Below, in pieces: positions 24,597 through 32,543 of a stretch of 64,000 nucleotides of DNA. A program made the position numbers and the translations under genes. The stretch comes from Salinibacterium sp. NK8237 (lineage in GTDB: Bacteria > Actinomycetota > Actinomycetes > Actinomycetales > Microbacteriaceae). Location of the stretch: contig NZ_JADYWE010000002.1 of the NCBI RefSeq assembly GCF_015864955.1, positions 314,326 through 378,325 of the forward strand, read 5' to 3'. The stretch's first letter is position 1; each line of letters starts with the position of its first letter. The notes under the pieces were generated by a model. That model saw only the letters and a list, made by a program, of their open reading frames with translations, made no database searches and was not told where the DNA came from.

Positions 24597-27246
24597 GCGA
24601 GACAAGTTGTGACCGGGAACTTGCGCCGACACTGCGGTAAATGTGCGTAAGCCGGGCCTCGACAGTGCGCACGGAGACGAACAGTTCGGCAGCGATCTCC
24701 TTGTTGCGGTAGCCCTTGAGTACGAGCTCGGCCACCGCCCGTTCATCTACGCCCAACTCGACGAGCGCCGGTTTTAGCTTCACGAGTGTTGGCAATGAGG
24801 CGAGTGCACTGAGTGCCTCCTCCATCTTTCGAGCCCACGACCGAGCTCCGGCGATGTCGAACGCATCGAGGGCAGCGCGAAAAGACTCGGTCGCGTCGAG
24901 CGCACGATCGAGCCTCAGCAGCCGCGTCGCTTTAGAGGCATGGATGCGGGCAACCTGAAGCATCGAGCTGCCAGCGGGAATGGAATCGAGCGCCTCATCG
25001 CAGGATGTGATCGCACCGGCATCATCTTCGATGGCGGAGGGTTTCGCCTGCAGAAGCGCTATGCGCGCCCAGCGCGAAGGGTTGTCACGGACCCGCCGAG
25101 TGAAGCTTTCGAAAACGGCTCGCGCCTCTGCCCACCGGTTGGCCAAGCCATGTGCCTCAACGAGATCAGGAATATGCCGCACCAAGGATGGGTTGCTGGT
25201 GTCGTGATCGATAAGGTCGGCCATCAGGAGCATCCGGGTCGACTTTTCGACGTCACCTTCGATCAAGGCGATCTCGCCGCGAAGCGCGTGGAGTCGTGCC
25301 GAGAGTGCTGGGCTTCTGCCGTACCGATTGCGGGCGAGTTCCGCCGAGACAATCGCATCCGCATCGTTGAGTCTGTCTTCTGTGTAGGCAAGCCACGCTT
25401 CAAGATGGGAGTGGAAAGCCGGTCTCAAGCCAGGAAGCCAGCGAGATTTCCACTCGCTGATACTCAATCGTGCGGTCGTGAGCTCGCCTGAACGCAGGTC
25501 GTTATCGGCGAGCAGATATCGGGCGGTGTCTGCCCACACCGGTTCAGCCTGAGGTCGACGGTTCAAGATGATCGAACAGAGACGACTCGCTTCGGCGTAG
25601 TCCTCTCGCAGGGTGCAGGAGCGCGCATCAATGAGCAGATCAACGATCGGTCTGCTGGCGGCATCCTCAGAGTCAGAGAACTCCCCAGAATCGTCGAGTT
25701 CGATCGCGCTGCCCACTTGTCCGGTGGTGGCACTGAGCAACCTGGTGGCGAGATTGAAGATTCTGCGTGTTCCGCCGTCGGGCGGCATCATCGCTTCCGC
25801 GCGAGCCAGGAGACAGCGCGCTGGCTCTAGCTCCCACCTCAGTCCGCGACAGATGGCGGCGAGTGCGAGCATCTCAGCGGTTTCTTCTGGGAAGTCGGTG
25901 GCGTACAGGGCGTCCCACGCTTCGAGTTCGATGTCGGGAACTCGCTGGTCGCTCATGAAATCGATGATGAGCCGCAGCACCGTGAGTTCTAGGCTGATAC
26001 TGGCGCTGGTAGTGAGATGAAGGCCACACATTACGTACCGACTGGCGAGGTCTAGTTCGCCGCTTTCAAATAGCACTCGGGCGAGTTGTGCGACTCTCCG
26101 CAACGATGAGGGTTGGTCATTCGTGAGGGCTAGTGCGCGGTCGGCAAATTCGACCGCCACTCGGCTTGCTCCTCCGTGCGCGAGCGACACGGCAGCGCGA
26201 AGTAGGTCGTCGGGGTTGCTCTGTTCAGCCGTCCCAAAACTGCGATGCCAGAGAGCATCTCTTCCAGAACTGTTGTCAGCCTCCGTCTGGTGAAGTTCAC
26301 GTCTCGCCTGAGACGTCAGAGACCAGTACACGTGAGAACGCAGCAGTGGTTTCTTGATGAACACCTCACGTCCGAAAATTTCGGCGATTCCGAGAAAGAC
26401 GAGATCTTGCAGTGCATCTTCATCGTCAATAGTCCCGCGAGTGGCCGCAGCGGTATCGACCATTGGCGCTGCAGAAAGCCGGGTGAGGAGGCGATGCTGT
26501 GCAGGGGTGAGTGTTGCTTCGATTGTTCGCGCGTGGGCGTGCGCTGTAGGGCCAGGGACGAGGGGAAGGGAAAGCGGCTGAAGACCGTCGAGCTGTTCGG
26601 CCGTTACTCGCCCCAGAGCCTCAAGGATGGCTCGGGGGTTACGCTCAGCCTGATCCACGATTATCGTCAGGCTGCCCGACTGGCGACTATCGGGGCGTGC
26701 GGCCCGAGCAAAGTCGAGCGCGAGTGGTCTACTCAGCGGGTCGAGATGCAATTGTGGCAATCCGCCAAAGCGGCCGCCTGGGTCCGCACCGGTAGACGTG
26801 GCGACCAATCGGATGCCGGTCCCTCTCAGTCGCCCAGCCATAAACCCCACAAGAATCTGGCTTGTTTGATCCATGAGATGCACATCATCGAGCAGCAGCA
26901 AGATTGGGGGCAAACCGAGCCCCTGCACGAGCGACAGGATGTCGCGTGCTGCCGCGAACATCTGCGCCGGTTCCGTAGAAGTCAGAGCCATGCCAGCACC
27001 GATATCCATCGCGTGGGGGCTGCTCAATGATGCAAGAAATGTGAAGAAACCGGAAAGGGGCCATGCAGCATCTGCTGGATTAATTCGCACCATCACGGCC
27101 TTGATATGTGACTCTTCGAGCGCTGCTTCTAACAGTTTGGTCTTGCCGAGCCCGACGCCGCCGACGACGAGCAACGCGCCTTCATGAGGGGAGGAAGCCA
27201 AACGGCCTATTCGATCGAGTTCGGCTCTGCGGCCGATAATATCCAC
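24586..27246 (-). CDS. Large ATP-binding LuxR-family regulator (LAL/MalT type)
   Basis: 886 residues. Walker A GGVGLGKT at 29-36, Walker B near 115 (ILLLLDDVH), then a long TPR-like helical region, and a C-terminal LuxR HTH (residues about 825-886: ERAVAELVLKGYRNKEIAAELFVSVRTVEARL). STAND-class signalling ATPases of this form are activators that need ATP and a ligand. It converges with GT2 and closes the polysaccharide locus, so it may control it, but no target site was identified. GTG start at 27246 with a weak ribosome site. Confidence 0.88.
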   Translation of the reverse strand: MDIIGRRAELDRIGRLASSPHEGALLVVGGVGLGKTKLLEAALEESHIKAVMVRINPADAAWPLSGFFTFLASLSSPHAMDIGAGMALTSTEPAQMFAAARDILSLVQGLGLPPILLLLDDVHLMDQTSQILVGFMAGRLRGTGIRLVATSTGADPGGRFGGLPQLHLDPLSRPLALDFARAARPDSRQSGSLTIIVDQAERNPRAILEALGRVTAEQLDGLQPLSLPLVPGPTAHAHARTIEATLTPAQHRLLTRLSAAPMVDTAAATRGTIDDEDALQDLVFLGIAEIFGREVFIKKPLLRSHVYWSLTSQARRELHQTEADNSSGRDALWHRSFGTAEQSNPDDLLRAAVSLAHGGASRVAVEFADRALALTNDQPSSLRRVAQLARVLFESGELDLASRYVMCGLHLTTSASISLELTVLRLIIDFMSDQRVPDIELEAWDALYATDFPEETAEMLALAAICRGLRWELEPARCLLARAEAMMPPDGGTRRIFNLATRLLSATTGQVGSAIELDDSGEFSDSEDAASRPIVDLLIDARSCTLREDYAEASRLCSIILNRRPQAEPVWADTARYLLADNDLRSGELTTARLSISEWKSRWLPGLRPAFHSHLEAWLAYTEDRLNDADAIVSAELARNRYGRSPALSARLHALRGEIALIEGDVEKSTRMLLMADLIDHDTSNPSLVRHIPDLVEAHGLANRWAEARAVFESFTRRVRDNPSRWARIALLQAKPSAIEDDAGAITSCDEALDSIPAGSSMLQVARIHASKATRLLRLDRALDATESFRAALDAFDIAGARSWARKMEEALSALASLPTLVKLKPALVELGVDERAVAELVLKGYRNKEIAAELFVSVRTVEARLTHIYRSVGASSRSQLVSLMS

Positions 27247-27566
27247 GGCGACACCAGCTAGTTAGCGTGCTCGTTGAACGCATGCTCTCTGGATTGATCG
27301 TGTCCAGAAAGACCGCTCTCGAAAGTAGTACCGTTTGCCGTACGGTTCACGTTGGGTAGACGGAACATACGAACACTCCCTGTCTGAGTCGATGGGTGCT
27401 GCGTTCAGTTTGGTGCGCATAAATGCGGGTGTTTGCGGGTATTCCTCATACTTGTATAGCCCTCTGGGTGCCGGAAATCAATGGTGGACCCTAACGGTTA
27501 CCGCTAAGACATCAGCGAGTACTGACGTGTCGATTAGCGGTTAGCAGCGCTCGCAGCCTCGGTTTT
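27247..27566. other. 320-bp intergenic region with a possible gene remnant
   Basis: Lies between two minus-strand genes, the LuxR-type regulator and the MFS transporter, and should contain the regulator's promoter. The plus strand carries a 69-codon open frame, described separately. No clear terminator or palindrome was seen. Confidence 0.5.
27335..27544 (+). pseudogene. Possible remnant of a secreted protein gene
   Basis: The 69-residue frame starts at TTG, just after an in-frame TAG at 27326, with no ribosome site. The product is Gly/Ser/Tyr/Trp-rich (SRWVDGTYEHSLSES, CGYSSYLYSPLGAGNQWW) and ends in a beta-rich VTAKTSASTDVSISG. This looks like the C-terminal part of an exported beta-structured protein that has lost its signal peptide. 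It could equally be chance. Confidence 0.25.
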
Positions 27567-28775
27567 CTACTGGCGCAGAGTGCTGATGGGCTCAGTGTCG
27601 GGGATAGGGCTCGCGTCTTTGCCGCGCAGGTCGGGGTGCCAGCCGCGCAAGACGGTGGGAACAAGCACTCCGAGAGCGGCAATGACGGTGGCGGCCCAGA
27701 ATCCACCGATGGGGCCATAGGCGTCGATGAGGAAGCCGGCGACGGCGGAACCGAGGGCTGCTCCGATCAATTGGCCGGTGCCGACCCAGCCGTACGCTTC
27801 AGCGGTATCGCTGAATTTCACGCTGGCAGACACGATCGCAAAGATGACGGCGAAGGCGGGGGCGATGCCGATGCCCGCGATGAGCAGGGTGATGGAGAGC
27901 CACCAGAAGTTGAGGCTGAACATGGCAAGCGCCATGCCGACGAACACAATGAACATGCGGCGGGCGAGTGCCCAAGGGCCGATGGGTAAGTGCCCGAGGA
28001 AGAGGCCTCCGAAGAGTGAGCCAATCGCCCAGATGCCCAGCACGAAACCTGCTTGCGGCCCGTCGTGACCAAACACTGACACTACGGATGCTTCGACTGC
28101 TGCTGCGGCTCCGACGAGCAGGAAGCCGGTAATGGTTGCCAACATGACGGGTGGACGTCGCAGCACGGTTCCGAAGGAGCGCTTGCTGCGCGGGATGCGC
28201 ACCTGACCCACTTCGGGACTCGCGATGAACCAAGCGCCTCCGCCGAGCAGGAATGCGCCAGCCACAACGATCGCTGTGGTTGTCGAAATCTGAATAGCGA
28301 GGAAGGTCGCAACTACCGGCCCGGCAACCCAAATAATCTCTTGCGCTGAAGCATCGAGTGAGAACAGGGGAGTGAGCTGTTTGGAGTTCACCATCTTGGG
28401 GTAGATCGTGCGTACGGCGGGTTGCACTGGCGGGTTGCTGAGGCCCGCAATGAGGCCAACGACCATGAACATGCCGACGCTGAGAGGAACGAGCGCGATG
28501 GTGAAGATGGCGGCGGCCGAAACGATGAGGGTGAGGATGAGCACTTTGCGCATTCCCCAGATGCCCATCCAGCGGCTCGTGAGCGGGCCGGCAATGCCCT
28601 GCCCAATGCTCGTTGCGGCAAGCACGAGGCCGGCAGCGCCGTAAGAATTGTGGATCTGTTCGACGTGAAGAAGGATCGCCAACGAAAGCATTCCGCCCGG
28701 CAGTCGCGCGGTGAGCTGCGCTGCGATGATTCTGGCGATGCCCGGAGTTTTCAACAGGTCGATGTATGCGTTCAC
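27567..28775 (-). CDS. MFS transporter
   Basis: 402 residues with about 12 hydrophobic segments, the usual MFS length. The loop 2-3 motif appears in degenerate form (GPLTSRWMGIWGMRKVLI), and the family's second-half equivalent is also visible. The N-terminal MNAYIDLLKTPGIARIIAAQLTARLPGGMLSLAI is close to a group of putative actinobacterial efflux proteins. It runs opposite to the ribonucleotide reductase operon and shares its 248-bp upstream region. Substrate unknown. Confidence 0.88.
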   Translation of the reverse strand: MNAYIDLLKTPGIARIIAAQLTARLPGGMLSLAILLHVEQIHNSYGAAGLVLAATSIGQGIAGPLTSRWMGIWGMRKVLILTLIVSAAAIFTIALVPLSVGMFMVVGLIAGLSNPPVQPAVRTIYPKMVNSKQLTPLFSLDASAQEIIWVAGPVVATFLAIQISTTTAIVVAGAFLLGGGAWFIASPEVGQVRIPRSKRSFGTVLRRPPVMLATITGFLLVGAAAAVEASVVSVFGHDGPQAGFVLGIWAIGSLFGGLFLGHLPIGPWALARRMFIVFVGMALAMFSLNFWWLSITLLIAGIGIAPAFAVIFAIVSASVKFSDTAEAYGWVGTGQLIGAALGSAVAGFLIDAYGPIGGFWAATVIAALGVLVPTVLRGWHPDLRGKDASPIPDTEPISTLRQ

Positions 28776-28858
28776 AAGAACTCCAGCTTAGCCGTCGAAT
28801 TGGGCCTAATCTGTGCCGCCGATTGCTGGTTTTATAAGGAATTTCAGGGTGTCAGTGG

Positions 28859-28909
28859 TTATCCCTAGGCTGTGGAAAACCCCGCGAAGTTATCCACACC
28901 TGTGGAGGA
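28859..28909. promoter_or_regulatory. Cluster of DnaA-box-like sequences upstream of nrdA
   Basis: Within 51 bp: TTATCCCTA (28859-28867, one or two mismatches), TGTGGAAAA (28871-28879; TTTTCCACA on the minus strand), TTATCCACA (28890-28898, perfect consensus) and TGTGGAGGA (28901-28909; weak, minus strand). The last two form a near-inverted pair. There is no dnaA, dnaN or gyr gene nearby, so this is not the replication origin as usually placed. Confidence 0.55.
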
Positions 28910-28914
28910 CACGC

Positions 28915-28962
28915 CCACTACATCTAGGGTTGGCGGCTGGCGGCACCCACGATATATAGTGG
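28915..28962 (+). promoter_or_regulatory. Tandem NrdR boxes over the nrd promoter
   Basis: Box 1 at 28915-28930 (CCACTACATCTAGGGT) fits the NrdR consensus acaCwAtATaTwGtgt at 12 of 16 positions; box 2 at 28947-28962 (CCACGATATATAGTGG) at about 13. Their starts are 32 bp apart, three helical turns, the normal NrdR pair spacing. TTGGCG at 28930-28935 and TATATA at 28953-28958 form a promoter with a 17-bp spacer, so box 2 covers the -10. NrdR repression of the operon is a strong inference. Confidence 0.85.
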
Positions 28963-29023
28963 TGGAACCGCTTGACCGGGGGTCGCGGTTTTCGAGGTTT
29001 TATGGGGATTTTAGGGAGTATTT

Positions 29024-31465
29024 GTGGCAATCACAGTCGTCAAGCGCAACGGTACGCGAGAGCCGTATGACGCCAACAAGATCAACCTCGCAATCGAAGA
29101 TGCCGCCACTGGCCTCGACGACAACATCACGTGGGTAACCCAGATCGCATCCGAGCTCGAACTGACGCTCTTCGACGGCATCACCACGCAGCAGCTCGAC
29201 GAAGCGGTCATTCAGGTCGCCCTCCAAAACGTGAAAGACGACCCGGCCTTCGACACCGTCGCTGCCCGTCTTCTTCTCAAGACCATTTACAAGCGCGTTC
29301 TCGGTGACTACTCCGACGCCGCTGATCTTAAGCGCCTGCACAAAGAGCACTTTGGCCCCAACGTCATCCGCGGCGTAGAAGAGGGTCTCCTCGACCCGCG
29401 CCTCACGACCATGTTCGATCTGGATGCTCTCGCTGAGCACCTTGAGCCCGCTCACGATGAGCTGCTCAAGTACATCGGTGTTGTTACGCTCAACAACCGC
29501 TATGGCATCAAGGGTCGCAACGGCGACGCCCTTGAGGTTCCGCAGTATTTCTGGATGCGCATCGCGATGGGTCTCTCGCTCAACGAAGCGAACCCCAACG
29601 AGGCTGCCCTCAAGTTCTACGAAAAAATGTCCAGCCTCGAATACTTGGCTGCCGGCTCCACGCTCGTGAACGCGGGAACGATCTACCCGCAGCTCGCGAA
29701 CTGCTTCGTCATGGAAATGCAAGATGACATGGAGCACATCGCCAAGACGACGCGCGATGTCATGTGGCTCACCAAGGGCACCGGCGGAATCGGCCTCTCG
29801 GTCACCAAACTTCGCGCCCAGGGTTCGCCCATCCGCTCGAACAACACGACCTCCACCGGTCCCATCCCGTTCATGCACACGATCGACTCGATCCTGCGTG
29901 CGGTCAGCCGCGGTGGCAAGAAGTTCGGCGCCCTCTGCTTCTACATGGAGAACTGGCACATGGACTTCCCGGAGTTCCTCGAACTCCGCAGCAACTCTGG
30001 TGACCCCTACCGCCGCACCCGCACCGCCAACACGGCCGTGTGGATCAGCGACGAGTTCATGAAGCGCGTTCAGAACGACGACTCGTGGTACCTCTTTGAC
30101 CCGCTCGAAGTCACCGACCTCAATGAGCTGTACGGCAAGGCATTCTCGAAGCGCTACAACGAATATGTTGCGATGGCGGATGCCGGCGAAATGCACATGT
30201 TCAAGAAGATCGGTGCTCGCGAGCAGTTCAAGTCGATCCTCATCTCGTTGCAGACCTCCAGCCACCCGTGGCTGACTTGGAAAGACACGATCAACAACCG
30301 TGCGCTCAACAACAACACGGGCACAATCCACCTCTCGAACCTCTGCACCGAGATCACGCTCCCGCAGGATGAAGACAACGTCTCCGTCTGCAACCTTGCG
30401 TCGATCAACCTGTCGCGTCACCTTCTGCCCGAGGGCGGAGTCGACTTCGCGAAGATCGCTGAGAGCGCTCGACTGGCCGTACGCCAGCTCGACAACCTCA
30501 TCGACATCACACGCTCGAGCGTGAAAGAAGCAGACTTCTCCAACGAGCAGAACCGCGCAGTCGGTCTCGGCGTAATGGGCTTCACCGACATCATCGAGAA
30601 GCTCGGCTACAGCTACGAGAGCGAAGAGGCCTACGACCTCATCGACGAAATCATGGAGCACGTCTCGTACGCTGCGATCGATGCCAGCACCGAGCTCGCG
30701 AAAGAGCGTGGTGCGTACACGAACTTCGAAGGCAGCGGATGGTCGAAGGGCCTCGTGCCGCTCGACTCCATCGCGCTCACCGAAGAAGACCGTGGCATGG
30801 AGATCAAGGTCAACCGCAAGACTCGCCTCGACTGGGACGCTATGCGCGAGAAGGTCAAGGGCGGTATGCGTAACGCAACGCTCATGGCGATCGCGCCAAC
30901 CGCATCCATTGGCCTCGTTGCCGGCACCACGCCCGGTCTCGACCCGCAGTTCTCGCAAATCTTCAGCCGCTCAACCTCGAACGGCAAGTTCCTCGAAGTG
31001 AACCGCAACCTCGTTGCGACTCTTCAGGAGCACGGACTGTGGGAAAAGAACCGCGAAGCCATCCTGCGCAGCCAGGGTGACATCCAGAACGTTGCCGGCA
31101 TCCCCGATGACATCAAGGCTGTATTCAAGACGAGCTTCCAGCTCTCGCCGTATGCGTTCCTTGAGGTTGCCGCTCGCGCCCAGAAGTGGATCGACCAGGC
31201 CATCAGCCGCAACATGTACCTCGAGACGCGTGACCTCGGCGACATGATGGACATCTACTTTGACGCCTGGTCTCGCGGAGTCAAGACCACCTACTACCTG
31301 CACATGAAGCCGCGCCACCAGGCAGAGCAGTCGACCGTCAAGGTCAACAAGTCCGAGGAGATCTCGTCGACTAAGGCTGCTTCCGCTGAGGCCGGCGCAA
31401 CCGCAGCATCATCAACACCCGCACGCCGAGGCTTCGGCGGGTTCGCAAAGAAGGCAGAAGCATAA
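29024..31465 (+). CDS. nrdA: Ribonucleoside-diphosphate reductase alpha subunit, lacking its C-terminal CxxC tail
   Basis: 813 residues; makes deoxyribonucleotides for DNA synthesis. N-terminal ATP-cone (KRNGTREPYDANKINLAIEDA, residues 1-90), so overall dATP inhibition is expected. Core residues are intact: Cys227 (NCFVMEM), Asn439-Leu-Cys441-Thr-Glu443, Cys456 (VCNLASINL), Tyr757-Tyr758. After Tyr758 come about 55 residues of Ala/Ser/Lys-rich linker with no cysteine, whereas class I enzymes normally end in a redox-active Cys pair that re-reduces the active site. A separate short ORF starting inside this stop codon supplies such a motif. GTG start at 29024 with TTAGGGAG upstream. Confidence 0.94.
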   Translation: MAITVVKRNGTREPYDANKINLAIEDAATGLDDNITWVTQIASELELTLFDGITTQQLDEAVIQVALQNVKDDPAFDTVAARLLLKTIYKRVLGDYSDAADLKRLHKEHFGPNVIRGVEEGLLDPRLTTMFDLDALAEHLEPAHDELLKYIGVVTLNNRYGIKGRNGDALEVPQYFWMRIAMGLSLNEANPNEAALKFYEKMSSLEYLAAGSTLVNAGTIYPQLANCFVMEMQDDMEHIAKTTRDVMWLTKGTGGIGLSVTKLRAQGSPIRSNNTTSTGPIPFMHTIDSILRAVSRGGKKFGALCFYMENWHMDFPEFLELRSNSGDPYRRTRTANTAVWISDEFMKRVQNDDSWYLFDPLEVTDLNELYGKAFSKRYNEYVAMADAGEMHMFKKIGAREQFKSILISLQTSSHPWLTWKDTINNRALNNNTGTIHLSNLCTEITLPQDEDNVSVCNLASINLSRHLLPEGGVDFAKIAESARLAVRQLDNLIDITRSSVKEADFSNEQNRAVGLGVMGFTDIIEKLGYSYESEEAYDLIDEIMEHVSYAAIDASTELAKERGAYTNFEGSGWSKGLVPLDSIALTEEDRGMEIKVNRKTRLDWDAMREKVKGGMRNATLMAIAPTASIGLVAGTTPGLDPQFSQIFSRSTSNGKFLEVNRNLVATLQEHGLWEKNREAILRSQGDIQNVAGIPDDIKAVFKTSFQLSPYAFLEVAARAQKWIDQAISRNMYLETRDLGDMMDIYFDAWSRGVKTTYYLHMKPRHQAEQSTVKVNKSEEISSTKAASAEAGATAASSTPARRGFGGFAKKAEA

Positions 31466-31545
31466 TGAACCGCGAAAACACCCCAGACGACTACTTCGTT
31501 CCCGTCGATCCCATGGACGACCTGCAGTGCGATAGCTGCCAGTAA
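31465..31545 (+). CDS. 26-residue peptide with CxxC, putative detached redox tail of NrdA
   Basis: The ATG at 31465 shares its A with the nrdA stop (TAATG), and its own TAA shares its last A with the nrdB ATG at 31545. The peptide is acidic, contains DYFVPVDPMDDL and ends LQCDSCQ. A CxxC at the very C-terminus after a flexible acidic stretch is what the end of a class I alpha subunit normally looks like, and the main alpha chain lacks it. AAAGAAGG at 31447-31454, about 10 bp before the ATG, can serve as ribosome site, so termination-reinitiation is the simplest reading. Alternatives are -1 frameshifting (no clear slippery heptamer) or a one-base sequence error that splits a single gene. Confidence 0.7.
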   Translation: MNRENTPDDYFVPVDPMDDLQCDSCQ

Positions 31546-32543
31546 TGGGAATCCTAGGAACAGGCCTGCAAGACGGCCTACTACTGAAGCCGATCAAGTA
31601 CCAGTGGGCAATGGACCTGTACGATCAGGCCGTCGCCAACACGTGGTTCCCTAACGAGATCCAGTTGGGCGAAGACATCGCCGACTTCAAGAAGATGACT
31701 GATGAAGAGCGTCACGCAGTGACCTTCCTCATGAGCTACTTCAACCCGAACGAGTTGCTCGTCAACAAGGCACTTGCCTTCGGCGTGTACCCCTACGTTT
31801 CCGCCGCAGAGTGCTCGCTGTATCTTGCCAAGCAGATGTGGGAAGAAGCCAACCACTGCATGAGCTTCGAGTACGTTCTCGAAACCTTCCCCATCGACCG
31901 TGAAGCGGCTTACAACTCTCACGTTGATGTGCCGTCGATGGCGCGCAAGGAAGAGTTCGAAATGAAGTACATCCGTCGCATGACGGAGCAAACTCTCGAC
32001 ATCAACACCATCGAGGGCAAGCAAGACTTCATCCGCAACCTCGTGGCCTACAACGTGGTGCTCGAAGGCATCTGGTTCTACTCGGGCTTCATGGTTGCCC
32101 TGTCGTTCCGCCAACGCAACCTGCTGCGCAATTTCGGTTCGCTCATGGACTGGGTCGTTCGCGACGAGAGCCTGCACCTCAAGTTCGGTATCAACCTGAT
32201 TCTCACGGTGCTCGAAGAGAACCCCGAGATTCAGACCGAAGAGTTCGCTGACGAAATTCGCCAGATGATTCTGGATGCGGTGGAAATGGAAGAGGCCTAC
32301 AACCACGACCTGCTCCCCGGCGGCATTCTCGGCCTCAACGCCAACTACATCAACCAGTACGTCAAGTATCTGGCTGACCGTCGTTTGGAAGAACTCGGCT
32401 TCGAGGCGCACTACAAGGTCTCGAACCCGGCCAAGTGGATGGCGACAGCCAACGACACTCTCGAGCTCGTCAACTTCTTTGAGTCAACCAATACCTCGTA
32501 CGAGGCCAACGCGTCAGCAACCACCAAAGCTAAAGTCGAGTGA
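31545..32543 (+). CDS. nrdB: Ribonucleotide reductase beta subunit, class Ic-like (Phe at radical site)
   Basis: 332 residues, ferritin-like di-metal protein that starts the radical for NrdA. Predicted ligands: Glu70 (NPNELL), Glu101 and His104 (WEEANH), Glu174 (VLEGIWF), Glu208 and His211 (RDESLH). Four residues after His104 stands Phe108 where class Ia/Ib enzymes have the radical Tyr, and Glu70 replaces the first Asp. Both changes are those known in the Chlamydia class Ic enzyme, which uses a Mn/Fe cofactor. Trp34 and a C-terminal Tyr are present for the electron path. It starts within the stop of the 26-residue peptide ORF (TAATG) and has no ribosome site of its own. Confidence 0.93.
   Translation: MGILGTGLQDGLLLKPIKYQWAMDLYDQAVANTWFPNEIQLGEDIADFKKMTDEERHAVTFLMSYFNPNELLVNKALAFGVYPYVSAAECSLYLAKQMWEEANHCMSFEYVLETFPIDREAAYNSHVDVPSMARKEEFEMKYIRRMTEQTLDINTIEGKQDFIRNLVAYNVVLEGIWFYSGFMVALSFRQRNLLRNFGSLMDWVVRDESLHLKFGINLILTVLEENPEIQTEEFADEIRQMILDAVEMEEAYNHDLLPGGILGLNANYINQYVKYLADRRLEELGFEAHYKVSNPAKWMATANDTLELVNFFESTNTSYEANASATTKAKVE

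Noticed and set aside
28859-28909. Replication origin
   Set aside because: DnaA boxes are present, but there is no dnaA/dnaN/gyr neighbourhood, no AT-rich unwinding region and too few boxes; promoter control is more likely.
29000-30958. 652-codon open frame on the minus strand, opposite nrdA
   Set aside because: Its product is composition-biased (Glu/Val/Arg/His rich), matches no family, and lies over a gene with every catalytic residue of NrdA.
31440-31470. Programmed -1 frameshift joining NrdA to the CxxC peptide
   Set aside because: No X-XXY-YYZ slippery heptamer is visible near the junction; not excluded, but termination-reinitiation at TAATG is simpler.
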